DNA of 33,186 nt from Myxococcota bacterium (GCA_020630615.1 JAHDBA010000031.1:1-33186); one strand, 5' to 3'. Shown: positions 1 to 8,589, counted from the stretch's first letter. Notes: generated by a model not told the origin, from the letters alone. Numbers and translations are program-made.

Positions 1-20
1 TAGGACGCTGCCAACTTTTT

Positions 21-55
21 ATCCCTCTTAACGGAAACGTTGAGAGGGATTTTTT
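21..55 (+). terminator. Rho-independent terminator
   Basis: Bases 21-33 pair with 38-50 in a 13-bp stem with one T/G wobble, closed by a GAAA tetraloop and followed by a run of T. It would end transcription of a + strand gene lying left of the window. The reverse strand has no T run after the hairpin, so it is directional. The first three bases of the window (TAG) could be that gene's stop, but this cannot be confirmed. Confidence 0.85.
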
Positions 56-90
56 GTAGAGGTTGTGATATTCTTATTGAGGTTGCGTTG

Positions 91-140
91 AACGACAGTA
101 ATTTCATCCAACTAAAACGACAGTAACTACATCCAACTAA
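91..140. repeat. Two-copy 25-bp direct tandem repeat
   Basis: Copy 1 is 91-115 and copy 2 is 116-140; both read AACGACAGTAA then five variable bases, then a shared CATCCAACTAA-like half, differing at only two positions. They abut without a gap. Tandem iterations like this occur at the ends of some insertion sequences (IS21-family elements carry repeated transposase-binding sites internal to their ends) and also as operators. The adjacent possible IS remnant favours the first reading, but this is an inference. Confidence 0.75.
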
Positions 141-150
141 AAAGTATTTT

Positions 151-350
151 TGAAGTAACCCCCAATTCAGCCCGATACATTGAGGGAGCTGAAGATGGAA
201 AAAGAAAAAGAGAACAAGAGACGAACGCGGCGTGGTTTTACGATAGATTCCGGACCAGAGGTACTCGAATTTCAATGTCTCGGCTCCATTCAATCCTTTT
301 CTAACGAGTGCAGGAACTACCGTCATTTTCGTTGTATAAATTTGGTGTAA
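151..350 (+). pseudogene. Possible remnant of an IS3-type left end and orfA start
   Basis: At 151-163 the sequence TGAAGTAACCCCC resembles the left terminal repeat of many IS3-family elements, and an ATG at 195 lies 32 bases further on behind a good ribosome site (GGGAG, 183-187). The reading frame 195-350 encodes 51 residues starting MEKEKENKRRTRRGFT, like the Arg/Lys-rich start of IS3 OrfA proteins (typically ...RRxFTxEFKAEVV...). The following residues (IDSGPEVLEF) only partly match and the frame soon ends, so at most a decayed fragment survives. It could instead be a small unrelated gene or chance. No matching right end was found. Apart from this, the tandem repeat and the terminator, nothing else was seen in 57-391 except a possible promoter. 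Confidence 0.3.
313..340 (+). promoter_or_regulatory. Weak candidate dnaK promoter
   Basis: TATAAA at 335-340 could be a -10 element about 50 bases before the dnaK ATG. No good TTGACA lies at the right spacing; GGAACT at 313-318 resembles an extracytoplasmic-sigma -35 box, but its partner is not convincing. No CIRCE inverted repeat (the HrcA operator common at dnaK/groE) is present. Confidence 0.22.
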
Positions 351-391
351 GACGGGTCCTCTTGGTAACGTCCGTGGAGGAGCGATTTAGA

Positions 392-2248
392 ATGGGGCGT
401 TTAGTAGGCATTGATCTCGGTACAACCAACAGCTGTCTTTCTTTTATTGAAGGGCATGATCCGGTGGTCGTGCCAAACAGTGAAGGTGGACGGACAACAC
501 CTTCAATTGTCGCTTACAGTGAAGGCGAGGTTCTCGTTGGCTCTGTAGCAAAGCGCCAAGCTTTAACGAATCCAAAAGATACAGTCGTTGCGGTAAAACG
601 CTTGATCGGTGGCCGATTTGATAGCGACGCTGTCCAGAGTGCAATCCAGCATTTGTCCTATCGCGTACGCGAACATGATAACGGTGATGCGTGGGTGTTT
701 GCTGGGGGACAAGAACGTTCTCCTTCATCGATTAGTGCCGAAACATTGCGAGCATTAAAGAAATATGCCGAGGCTTTCCTTGGCGAGGAAGTTGATTCAG
801 CCGTGATTACGGTACCGGCCTATTTTAATGATAGCCAGCGACAAGCAACCAAAGATGCCGGGCGAATCGCTGGGCTTGATGTACAACGGATTATCAATGA
901 GCCAACAGCAGCTGCGTTGGCTTATGGGCTTAATGCGGGTGCTGCAAAACGTCGGATTGCTGTTTATGACTTGGGTGGTGGTACTTTTGATATTTCAATC
1001 TTGGAACTAAACGACGGTGTTTTTCAAGTGCTTTCCACAAATGGGGACACCTTTTTAGGCGGAGAAGATTTTGACCGGGTTCTCATCGATATGCTGGCGA
1101 ATCACTTTTTTGAGAAGCATTCCATCGATCTTCGACAAGACAGTATGGCGTTGCAGCGGTTAAAGGAGAGTGCAGAAAAGGCGAAGCATGAGTTGTCCTC
1201 AAGTGATTCCACCGAGGTACAGCTACCCTTTATTGCGAGCACTGCTGAGGGGCCACAACACTTACAAATGACGATTTCACGGAGCGCATTTGAGGCCTTG
1301 AGTGAAGGACTTGTTCGAAGAACCATGGAGCCGTGTGAGCAGGCCCTAAAGGATAGTGGGTTAAGCGCAGCGGATTTGGACGATGTGCTCTTGATTGGCG
1401 GGATGACTCGGATGCCACTCGTGCAAAGAAATGTTGAAGCTTTCTTCAAGCGCGAGGCGAATAGAAGTATTAACCCAGATGAAGCGGTAGCCCTAGGTGC
1501 AGCGGTCCAGGCCGGAATTTTAAGTGGCCAGATTCGTGACGTCGTGTTGTTGGATGTGACGCCTTTAACTCTGGCGGTGGAGACACAAGGTGGTGTTGCG
1601 ACACCGATGATTGAGCGTAATGCGAGTATTCCTTGTAAGCATTCAATGGTGTTCTCGACGACAGAGGACAACCAGCCAATGGTGTCAGTACATGTGACGC
1701 AAGGTGAGCGTCCAATGTCTGACGATAATCGAACCTTGGCACGTTTTGAGCTTGTAGGGATACCGCCCGCGCCAAGAGGTGTTCCCCAGATTGATGTTCG
1801 CTTTGAGATTGATGTGAATGGCATTGTTTCTGTTTCGGCACGCGATCTCGGAACGGGTAAAGAGCAGTCCGTTCGAATTACTTCGAGTTCAGGTTTGACT
1901 GAGGACGAGATTCAGGCTGCGGTCGAAGAGGCATTGACCCATGAGAAGAAAGATCAAGAACGGCGGGATGCGGCTGATATTTTTGCGAAAGCAAAAGGGC
2001 TTTTGTATTCCGTTGAGAAAGCGATCACGGAATATGGGCATGCACTCGAACCCGAGATGCTTTCAATGATGGAAGAACGCGCATCGAAGATGCGTGATGC
2101 GATAAAAGATGAGAATGCAACATCGGTGTCTGCACTTTTAGACGACCTTGAGAGTGGTAGTCATGAAGTTGCGAATGCAATGTATTCCTCCCTCGAGACA
2201 TCGAACTTGGGTGAGTCAGAGGATGACTTTGAAGACCTTGATATTTAG
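392..2248 (+). CDS. dnaK: Molecular chaperone DnaK (Hsp70)
   Basis: ATP-dependent Hsp70 chaperone acting in the cytoplasm on unfolded proteins, normally with DnaJ and GrpE. The 618-residue protein (usual length about 610-640) begins MGRLVGIDLGTTNSC, the nucleotide-binding phosphate-1 loop; VYDLGGGTFD (phosphate 2), the NEPTAAALAYG segment and LIGGMTRMP follow. The DVTPLTLAVET linker leads to a normal substrate-binding domain (VFSTTEDNQ, GIPPAPRGVPQID) and a helical lid. The ATG at 392 is chosen because the fold starts there and GGAGGAG (376-382) precedes it; the longer in-frame extension back to 308 has no domain content. The C-terminus ends ESEDDFEDLDI, not the common EEVxDxxK tail. No dnaJ, grpE or hrcA is adjacent, so this may be a second, specialised DnaK paralogue. 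The PEGA gene starts inside its 3' end. Confidence 0.95.
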   Translation: MGRLVGIDLGTTNSCLSFIEGHDPVVVPNSEGGRTTPSIVAYSEGEVLVGSVAKRQALTNPKDTVVAVKRLIGGRFDSDAVQSAIQHLSYRVREHDNGDAWVFAGGQERSPSSISAETLRALKKYAEAFLGEEVDSAVITVPAYFNDSQRQATKDAGRIAGLDVQRIINEPTAAALAYGLNAGAAKRRIAVYDLGGGTFDISILELNDGVFQVLSTNGDTFLGGEDFDRVLIDMLANHFFEKHSIDLRQDSMALQRLKESAEKAKHELSSSDSTEVQLPFIASTAEGPQHLQMTISRSAFEALSEGLVRRTMEPCEQALKDSGLSAADLDDVLLIGGMTRMPLVQRNVEAFFKREANRSINPDEAVALGAAVQAGILSGQIRDVVLLDVTPLTLAVETQGGVATPMIERNASIPCKHSMVFSTTEDNQPMVSVHVTQGERPMSDDNRTLARFELVGIPPAPRGVPQIDVRFEIDVNGIVSVSARDLGTGKEQSVRITSSSGLTEDEIQAAVEEALTHEKKDQERRDAADIFAKAKGLLYSVEKAITEYGHALEPEMLSMMEERASKMRDAIKDENATSVSALLDDLESGSHEVANAMYSSLETSNLGESEDDFEDLDI

Positions 2249-3305
2249 GCGTCGTTGTCCAGAACGTGCCTCTGGATTAAGAGGCTTGCAAAAAACGGTT
2301 TTTAGACCTCTCAGTCGGCTTTTTATCTTCGCACTGATTCTTTCGGCAATACCGCTAAGCGCTTCGAATGCTAAAAGTCAGACAGTTATCGTTGAGCCAA
2401 CCCGAGGAAAGGGAGTGGGTTCTCGCGTTTTTAAAAATGCCGTCAAGCGTATCATGAAGGAAGTCTCCCGACTCAGTGACATCAAAGCGATAACCCAAAA
2501 GCGCCACCGAAAACTCATGAAGAGGTGTAAGGAAAGCGCCAATAGTGATTGTTTGAATGAACTTGCGCTGGATGCTGAAGTTCGTTTTGCGCTTCGATTT
2601 CATATCGACATAGCCGAGGACTCGAATGACCGGTACGAGATTTTCGGTGAACTCGGCTTTGCCGCTCTTCAAGCACGAGATGTGAGGCAGGAGCGATTTT
2701 CATGGAGCAAGGATAAGCACCTTCAATCGATAAAATTCGAAAGGTTCATGAGACAGCTCATATCCCCGGAGTCCGTGGTTGGAGTTTTGAAAATCGACGG
2801 TGCGATACCCAATTCTTCGGTACGCATTGATGGTGAGCATCGCGCTTATATACCCGTAGTCGCTGGAATCAAGCTTCGTGAAGGCAGACATCATGTTCGT
2901 ATTGAGCGTGAGGGATATATCCCCTTTGAGGAAAGCGTGGATATCGTGTTTCAGCAGCAAATTACGCTCGACGCACAACAAATTCGAGGCGCATGGGAAG
3001 CACAAGAAGGTGACGATAATGCTCATCGCTTTAGAGTGCTAACTCGAAAACAAGGTTGGATTTTAATTGGGGCGGGTGCGGGGACAGCGTTCCTTGGTGG
3101 GGCTGGATTTTTAACTTCTGGCTTGATTGCAGGTGGTCTGGAGAGAGAGGCTGCCAATGGGAGTCTTAGCTTCCCCGATAGGCGTTATGCATTGGGGCGG
3201 GCGGGCCATATTGTGGGATGGGCGGGAACAACCCTTGGGTTAATTGTTAGTGCTGCCGGCGCTTACGGTGTACTTCTTCCACGAGAGCTGGAGGCGAGTG
3301 AATGA
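2223..3305 (+). CDS. PEGA-domain envelope protein with C-terminal membrane segments
   Basis: A 360-residue protein. After a long basic N-region come the hydrophobic core LFIFALILSAIPL and a likely signal-peptidase site after SASNA. The mature part has a helical, charged region, then a PEGA domain (GVLKIDGAIPNSSVRIDG ... AGIKLREGRHHVRIEREGY), a small beta domain common in surface proteins, and finally two hydrophobic, glycine-rich stretches (WILIGAGAGTAFLGGAGF and AGHIVGWAGTTLGLIVSAAG) that look like a paired membrane anchor. This PEGA-plus-two-TM architecture is typical of myxobacterial envelope proteins. ATG 2223 overlaps the last 26 bases of dnaK and has GTGAG seven bases upstream; the longer frame starting at 2148 lies wholly inside dnaK. 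Its stop overlaps the next start (ATGA), implying co-translation. Its specific role is unknown. Confidence 0.8.
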   Translation: MTLKTLIFRRRCPERASGLRGLQKTVFRPLSRLFIFALILSAIPLSASNAKSQTVIVEPTRGKGVGSRVFKNAVKRIMKEVSRLSDIKAITQKRHRKLMKRCKESANSDCLNELALDAEVRFALRFHIDIAEDSNDRYEIFGELGFAALQARDVRQERFSWSKDKHLQSIKFERFMRQLISPESVVGVLKIDGAIPNSSVRIDGEHRAYIPVVAGIKLREGRHHVRIEREGYIPFEESVDIVFQQQITLDAQQIRGAWEAQEGDDNAHRFRVLTRKQGWILIGAGAGTAFLGGAGFLTSGLIAGGLEREAANGSLSFPDRRYALGRAGHIVGWAGTTLGLIVSAAGAYGVLLPRELEASE

Positions 3306-4477
3306 AGACACGACACAGCTCAAGAGATTTTAGATGGAGCAAGCGAACTCGCCCGATTCGCATAAGCTTAAGTTTTTTATGTCGGGCTTTTGCTTTCGTA
3401 GTACTGCTTCAATGCGTTGGATGCTGGTGGCCGCCGGATTTGGATACATATGGATACCAAGCGTGCGATGCTCATCAGGATTGCCCGGGTTCGAGGCTTT
3501 GTTCATCGCAACGGTGCTCTCCGCCCGGCGAGGCTCAGAGCAGCGTGCTGAACAATGCAGCTCGCTATGAAGCTCTTGCATACGGGAATCGTCAAAACGA
3601 CGTGCAGCCGAAGGTTGTTCCAGTACATTTTAACACTCAAGCTCATGCAGAGATCTCAGATGTTACTTTAACTCTTCGTGCTGCAGAGATTGTGGACCCC
3701 ATACTCGATGATGAGGGGCGTTGGATTTACAGCCCCAGGCCCTTAAGTGTTGAGCACCATGAAGACTTGACGATCGTGTGGCTTCCGACATCTGAAACTC
3801 TAACCAAAAGCGATGGAAGTTTCGTTTTGCCCTATATTTTCCTCGGTGAGTCGCTGGCTGAAGAGTTTGGGCTCCCTGAGCTTCCGTTCGACGATAGTAT
3901 TCAGAACTTTAGAGGAGATGTCGCTCCATTGAACTCGGGTCTTCGACTTGAACCCACTTCTGCAACGCCAGAGTTTCGCGCCAATGAGCTCCTTCTTCAG
4001 GCCGATCAAAGTGTATATTGGTCGACACCGATTGAGGCGGATTCGACGACGAGTATTGCAATGTCGATCAATGGTCGTGATTGCGACCGGGTGTACGTTG
4101 GCCTTGTTGGGGATGACCGCGGAGGTCAAGTGTCGCCGTCAACAGGATTGTATTTCACAGACAATTTTGTTGCAGCTTTTGAAGTTGCCGCGTCGGCAAG
4201 CGCTTCACCAATCGTACTGGACGCCGGAAGGCAACATCAATTTGGAACGGTGGAACATACCTACAGATTTTATCGGAGTCAGGGATCCGTGAGTATCGAG
4301 GTTGATGGTGTCGAGTGGTATACCTTACCAACAGAAAGCCCAAGAATTGATTCTGTACCGCTTTTTTTGAACGTTGACTTGGACGGGGCGTGTTCGCTGA
4401 ATATACGGGAGATGTGGACATCCAGAGGCGACTCGAGCCACGTCAGCACACAAGTGTTCGGGCCGCTTCGCTATTGA
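3302..4477 (+). CDS. Secreted Cys-rich lipoprotein, function unknown
   Basis: A 391-residue protein with a basic N-region, hydrophobic core (AFAFVVLLQCVG) and a likely lipidated Cys41; the residue at -3 is Cys, so the lipobox is imperfect. Mature residues 55-72 hold the four-cysteine pattern C-x5-C-x5-C-x4-C (CDAHQDCPGSRLCSSQRC), a short module seen at the N-terminus of many myxobacterial lipoproteins. The C-terminal half (from about residue 230: SVYWSTPIEADSTTSIAM ... GLYFTDNFVAAFEV ... SIEVDGVEWYTL) has alternating beta strands reminiscent of a concanavalin/LamG-like sandwich, but this is inference. Its ATG overlaps the PEGA stop by four bases. Its last seven bases overlap the end of the convergent gene on the other strand. 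Confidence 0.7.
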   Translation: MKTRHSSRDFRWSKRTRPIRISLSFLCRAFAFVVLLQCVGCWWPPDLDTYGYQACDAHQDCPGSRLCSSQRCSPPGEAQSSVLNNAARYEALAYGNRQNDVQPKVVPVHFNTQAHAEISDVTLTLRAAEIVDPILDDEGRWIYSPRPLSVEHHEDLTIVWLPTSETLTKSDGSFVLPYIFLGESLAEEFGLPELPFDDSIQNFRGDVAPLNSGLRLEPTSATPEFRANELLLQADQSVYWSTPIEADSTTSIAMSINGRDCDRVYVGLVGDDRGGQVSPSTGLYFTDNFVAAFEVAASASASPIVLDAGRQHQFGTVEHTYRFYRSQGSVSIEVDGVEWYTLPTESPRIDSVPLFLNVDLDGACSLNIREMWTSRGDSSHVSTQVFGPLRY

Positions 4478-5895
4478 AGTAAGTTTGAACGGTAGGGGTA
4501 CATGTTTGGGGTCCAAAGAATCTTTAAGTGCAAGTATGATTTTTGCTGAGAGTTATCATCGTTCCTGATACGCTTTGCACCAAAAGCTTCTTTGAGGGCT
4601 TTGCTCAACTCTTGGATGTGATTGGCGCCCACCACAATCACAATCTCTGCTTGTTGATTTGCATTTTGAGCGATGTGTTCGTGTCGCTTTACAATCTTAG
4701 CGGCTATCGAGGCATTCCTTTTTGCATGCACAATGTCTTCATACTCTTTGCTTAAACGCGTGATCTGAGCTTCGATGTCTTTTCCCTTGTCTTCTGGGCT
4801 TTGTTGGGTGCGCTGATCAACGGACGCATTGATTCCGCTCTTGTTCATGCTTTTCTGTGGCGAGTTTGGCAATAAGAAGCTCGTATAGCGCGCCTCAAGT
4901 TTTTCGATCTTCAGATGGCGGCTTTCAATTTGCCGAATCTTTGACAGGAGTCCGCGAGCGCTTCGTGCGCTGATCACATCGCCTTCTCGAGTCCATTCTT
5001 TGATACGCGCTTTAAGGTGATCCATGCATTGGCGGATCGGTATCACCCTTTCCCTTCGGTATTGTGGGTAGTCTCGTCGCCACATCTTCACCTGTTCGGG
5101 TTGCTCCTGAAACGCCTTGTCGGGTGTCACGATTCTTCGTTCTTGATGGAGGCGCGCGATCGCTTTTTGTACTTGAATGCCTTGAGTCAGCAGCGTTGCG
5201 TCTTCCAAACCAAAGCGATGTATTTTGCCTTTGCGATGCGTTTTCTTTGACTTTGGAAGCGACCAAGACGGAGAACTACCGTTGTTGTGATCGTTGTGTC
5301 GATCGTGCTCGAACCATAATGCTCCAAGGCTTATTCCATCAAGTATCTTTGCGCGCTCAAGAAGAAGACTTTTAAGCTGAGTCGTGCATTCGGTCGCGAT
5401 GCGCGCATTGGAGTCTCTGTCCCACTCTGCGCTGTTTTCGAGCCAAGCTTGGGATTTGAGTCTGAGGTCATGCCATAGCCATGCAAGACGCTCATGCGAT
5501 CGTGTGACATCTATTGTCACAGCACTCGATCCCTCACTGCCAATTTCAAGAACATGGTTATTTTTGAGCCGCCAATAAATATAGCGAGCAATGTCGCTTT
5601 GCGAACCTTTGATCACATTTCCAATTTCACTCCAGTGCATGGGTTGTGAAGGATGCTGATGGAATTGAGGCACCAGCACCAACGAGTGGCATTTACGATT
5701 TTCGGGGCATGTATTGAGCTCATCAAAAACAATCTGACTTGAGAAGTTCGATAATTGCTTGTTCGATGGTCGTACGCCTGTGAAAAGTTCAACCGGCGGT
5801 GGTGTGAAGCTTGGTAGAGAATCACTGGGACTGGACAGGACTTGTCTTGCGAGGAGCAATCCAACGATCAAGAAAAAAAGCCTTCCCTTTGACAC
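4471..5895 (-). CDS. Secreted protein, possibly TraB/ChaN-superfamily-like
   Basis: A 474-residue exported protein starting at GTG (5895), preceded by AAGGG, two bases after the glmU stop, so it is the second gene of a glmU operon. Residues 1-22 form a signal peptide (LFFLIVGLLLA core). The N-terminal LVLVPQFHQHP (73-83), VLEIGSEGS (115-123) and C-terminal IVIVVGANHI (418-427) resemble the spaced histidine, EG and VVGxxH signatures of TraB/PrgY/ChaN-type proteins, where a conserved Gly-Glu-x-His replaces PQFH. Between them lies a long, highly charged helical insert (about 140-400) rich in Arg, Lys, Glu and Gln. No lipobox. If the superfamily guess is right it may bind a metal or haem, but the reaction cannot be named. 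Confidence 0.6.
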   Translation of the reverse strand: MSKGRLFFLIVGLLLARQVLSSPSDSLPSFTPPPVELFTGVRPSNKQLSNFSSQIVFDELNTCPENRKCHSLVLVPQFHQHPSQPMHWSEIGNVIKGSQSDIARYIYWRLKNNHVLEIGSEGSSAVTIDVTRSHERLAWLWHDLRLKSQAWLENSAEWDRDSNARIATECTTQLKSLLLERAKILDGISLGALWFEHDRHNDHNNGSSPSWSLPKSKKTHRKGKIHRFGLEDATLLTQGIQVQKAIARLHQERRIVTPDKAFQEQPEQVKMWRRDYPQYRRERVIPIRQCMDHLKARIKEWTREGDVISARSARGLLSKIRQIESRHLKIEKLEARYTSFLLPNSPQKSMNKSGINASVDQRTQQSPEDKGKDIEAQITRLSKEYEDIVHAKRNASIAAKIVKRHEHIAQNANQQAEIVIVVGANHIQELSKALKEAFGAKRIRNDDNSQQKSYLHLKILWTPNMYPYRSNLLQ

Positions 5896-5897
5896 AG

Positions 5898-7316
5898 TTA
5901 ACCCTTTCTGAGACGTTTTCTGAGTCGGGCAGCATAACCCTTTTTAGTGCTTTGACTTGCTCGCCCAAAAGCAAGAGCGTCTCGTGGAATATCTTTGACA
6001 ACCGTCGAACCCGCGGCAACAAAGGCGTCGGCGTCGATTGTAATCGGTGCCACGAGGGTTGAATTGGAACCAATAAAGACGCCATCGGCAATGGATGTCT
6101 TGTGTTTATTGAAACCATCGTAGTTGCACGTGATTGTGCCTGCTCCAATGTTCGCATTCCTACCAATGGTTGTGTCGCCCAAGTACGAAAGATGACTTGC
6201 CTTGGAGCCAACACCCAAAGTCGTCTTCTTCATCTCTACAAAGTTACCGACCTTGGAACCTTCCTCAAGGTGACTTCCCTCTCTCAGTCGGGCATATGGG
6301 CCCACACGAGCACCCTTACCGATGCAAGCATGCTCGGTCCACGTCATGGCTTCGACAATAGCGCCTTCTGCCACGGTGGTATCTCGTAGAGAAGAATGAG
6401 CGCCGATGCGAGCATTCTGACCGATGTGACATTCTCCTGAAAGATGTGTAAATGGAGCAACCTCGGCATTTCCCTCGAATGCGACCCCTGGACCGATCCA
6501 CACGGAGTTCGGCATTGATATTGCAACACCTTCATGCATCCATTGTGTTATGATGCGTTTTCGCAAGATATCTTCAGCCTCTGAACGCTGGACTTGGCTG
6601 TTAACCCCCAGCATCTCTTCACAACTCAACGAAGAAGAATGCACCTTCCCATTTGTAGCAGCATCAAAAATAAGGTCTGTGATATAAAACTCACCTTGCT
6701 GATTCTTATTCTCGAGGGCTGAAAGTCGTGTTTCTAAGATCCCAGAACTGAAAATATAAACGCCCGGATTAACCTCTTGAATTTTACGTTGCTCATCGTC
6801 TGCATCTTTCTCTTCGACGATTTGGTAAACGTTGCCTTCCTGCCGAACAATGCGACCGTACCCAAAAGGATGATCGACTTCTGTTGTGAAGAGTGACGCA
6901 GTGGCCTCAGTTGAGAAATGAGCTTGCACAAGTCGGTTGAGTGAGTCTTCATGAATACAGGGGGTATCGCCACAAAGCACCAACGTGTTGTTGATCGGTT
7001 GCGCCCCTTTAAGTGCACACTGCAATGCGTGTCCTGTGCCCAATTGTTCTTCTTGAAGTGCGAATTCAATACGTGAGCCAAGTTCAAGTTTCGCTGCCAC
7101 GTCCAGACACCGTGCACGCACCGAGTCACGTTGGTGCCCTACGACGACAATGATTTTCCTCGGGTTGAGCGGCTCGATTGCTCTTAGTACCCATTCGATC
7201 ATCGGGCGCTCGAGCACTTCGTGCAAAACCTTTGCAAGGTCGCTCTTCATACGCGTTCCTTGGCCCGCGGCAAGAATTACAACGTCGAGAGGATTGTCTT
7301 CGTTTAGAGTAGTCAT
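5898..7316 (-). CDS. glmU: Bifunctional UDP-N-acetylglucosamine pyrophosphorylase/glucosamine-1-phosphate acetyltransferase
   Basis: Makes UDP-GlcNAc, the precursor of peptidoglycan and lipopolysaccharide, in two steps: acetylation of glucosamine-1-phosphate in the C-terminal domain and uridylation in the N-terminal domain. The 472-residue length matches the family (about 450-460). The N-terminal domain shows VVILAAGQGTRMKSDLAKVL, EEQLGTGHALQ, VLCGDTP, FGYGRIVR, EEKDA, NPGVY and GEFYITDLI. The C-terminal half is a left-handed beta helix of hexapeptide repeats with YARLREGSHLEEG, KVGNFVEMKK, LSYLGD and the acceptor-site GAGTITCNYDG. ATG at 7316; the best -10-like sequence is TAGAAT (complement of 7332-7337) with no clear -35. 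The following secreted-protein gene starts two bases after the stop. Confidence 0.97.
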   Translation of the reverse strand: MTTLNEDNPLDVVILAAGQGTRMKSDLAKVLHEVLERPMIEWVLRAIEPLNPRKIIVVVGHQRDSVRARCLDVAAKLELGSRIEFALQEEQLGTGHALQCALKGAQPINNTLVLCGDTPCIHEDSLNRLVQAHFSTEATASLFTTEVDHPFGYGRIVRQEGNVYQIVEEKDADDEQRKIQEVNPGVYIFSSGILETRLSALENKNQQGEFYITDLIFDAATNGKVHSSSLSCEEMLGVNSQVQRSEAEDILRKRIITQWMHEGVAISMPNSVWIGPGVAFEGNAEVAPFTHLSGECHIGQNARIGAHSSLRDTTVAEGAIVEAMTWTEHACIGKGARVGPYARLREGSHLEEGSKVGNFVEMKKTTLGVGSKASHLSYLGDTTIGRNANIGAGTITCNYDGFNKHKTSIADGVFIGSNSTLVAPITIDADAFVAAGSTVVKDIPRDALAFGRASQSTKKGYAARLRKRLRKG

Positions 7317-7454
7317 AACTTGACTATACGCATTCTAGGAGCGCTTTGGCTACCCAAAACTCTATCGCATCCCTTGGGAGGGGGGCTCCTTTTCGCCCAT
7401 ATTGAAGCGTTTTTTTCACTTGTCACGGATGCTTCCACCTGATTTGATGTCGAC

Positions 7455-8051
7455 ATGGCACCTGGATTTTTTTCAAAAATGTTTGGGACTCTTTGCGCAA
7501 GCTCAGGGATGTTGATGAGCTCTTGCACCTTTTCCCCGCAAGCGTGGACACGCTTTGAAGTTACTTCGACCCTCCTCGACGATTGCCAGCAAGTCCAGAA
7601 CGGGCCAATAACCTGTGTTGAAAGGGATGAAAGCGAAACACTCGGAAACCTAGCATTGGAGATGGTGTGGGTTTTAGAAGCGCGCGATCGCAATGCGCGT
7701 CTTCTCGATCATGAAGGCCAGTTATGGGAAGGTGTTCGGGTTTTGCCAAACGAGATTGATGACACGTTGTGCTCCTCCGGGTCTGAGCTTTGCTGGACGT
7801 TATCACGAACCCGTTTTGCCAATGCGAACAGTATTGGCTGCGCAAGAAGGTGGAACGATGTGCTCATTCTCAGTGAAAGTGGAGGAGCGTTTTCAGGGTT
7901 TTGGATCGAGTCGGAGACCAACAACGCAGAGTGTTCTGATGCGTATGCGAGACAACGACGCCATAGAGTTGAGCTCAACCCTATTGAAAACGAGCTTGAT
8001 GCAATTGATTTCGCACGCTCCACGCAGATGGAGGTCACCGATGCGTCTTAG
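7455..8051 (+). CDS. Small lipoprotein, first of three tandem copies
   Basis: A 198-residue protein with a weak signal sequence (FGTLCASSGMLMSSC) and probable lipidated Cys24. An in-frame stop at 7440 limits how far upstream it can start; no clear Shine-Dalgarno sequence precedes the ATG, and ATG 7479 is a possible alternative. The mature part has a C-x9-C pair near its start (DDCQQVQNGPITC), a second close pair (CSSGSELC) and single Cys later, which echo the next two genes. No known domain was recognised. The next gene starts 11 bases before this stop, so they are likely co-translated. It lies divergent to glmU across 138 bases. Confidence 0.7.
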   Translation: MAPGFFSKMFGTLCASSGMLMSSCTFSPQAWTRFEVTSTLLDDCQQVQNGPITCVERDESETLGNLALEMVWVLEARDRNARLLDHEGQLWEGVRVLPNEIDDTLCSSGSELCWTLSRTRFANANSIGCARRWNDVLILSESGGAFSGFWIESETNNAECSDAYARQRRHRVELNPIENELDAIDFARSTQMEVTDAS

Positions 8052-8577
8052 TGTTTCCTCGAGCTTTCAATCGGTGCTTTTGTTTTTTGGGGGCGCTCTG
8101 TTAGGCACGGGTTGCGACAGCAGTGACTTGAACCTTCAAGATGTCACGCTCCAGCGAGTGGAAAGCTGCGACTACCGAGAATCCGGTACCTTTTGCGACG
8201 ACAGTGTCGAAATATTCTTGGTGCGTAGTGAAGTGTGGTCTTTCGAACGATTACGCACCTCGCGCGATGCACCCGACGCGCTTCGCGTGAATACGGGTAC
8301 CAATGAATGGGTTTTAAGTGAAGACCATACGGGCTCGAATGAGGATCCTGATCTTCGCTCATATCGAGGAGAGCTCTTTTCTCTTGTTGAGTCCGATGGC
8401 TGCGAAGTACGCCGTGGAGTAGAGCTCGTTGTACGGCTTCAATCGGGAACTTTTTTCGAAGGTGCACTTGTTGAAGGATGGCGAAATTCCACCATCGTTG
8501 GGGCGTCTTGCGCAGAAGCTCTAAGTGGACGTGTTGACACGTGGGACATTCGTTTGAGTGAAAGTGATGATGTTTAA
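8041..8577 (+). CDS. Small lipoprotein, second of three tandem copies
   Basis: A 178-residue protein. The ATG at 8041 is chosen because GGAGGT (8030-8035) lies five bases upstream and the signal peptide (SVLLFFGGALLGTGC, probable lipid Cys25) starts there; the much longer open frame back to 7693 overlaps the previous gene almost entirely and has no supporting signal. The mature protein starts with ESCDYRESGTFCDD, closely like the third copy's EECEIDANGHFCDV, followed by beta-strand-like sequence and two further cysteines (DGC, ASC). No enzyme motif is visible. Envelope-attached, function unknown. Confidence 0.75.
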   Translation: MRLSVSSSFQSVLLFFGGALLGTGCDSSDLNLQDVTLQRVESCDYRESGTFCDDSVEIFLVRSEVWSFERLRTSRDAPDALRVNTGTNEWVLSEDHTGSNEDPDLRSYRGELFSLVESDGCEVRRGVELVVRLQSGTFFEGALVEGWRNSTIVGASCAEALSGRVDTWDIRLSESDDV

Positions 8578-8589
8578 AGGGAGGGGAGA

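Noticed and set aside
1102..1824. Open frames antisense to dnaK (up to 240 codons)
   Set aside because: They mirror dnaK codon bias; translations show no domain and no ribosome site.
7693..8040. N-terminal extension of the second lipoprotein gene
   Set aside because: Overlaps the first lipoprotein gene; signal peptide and GGAGGT ribosome site start the protein at 8041.
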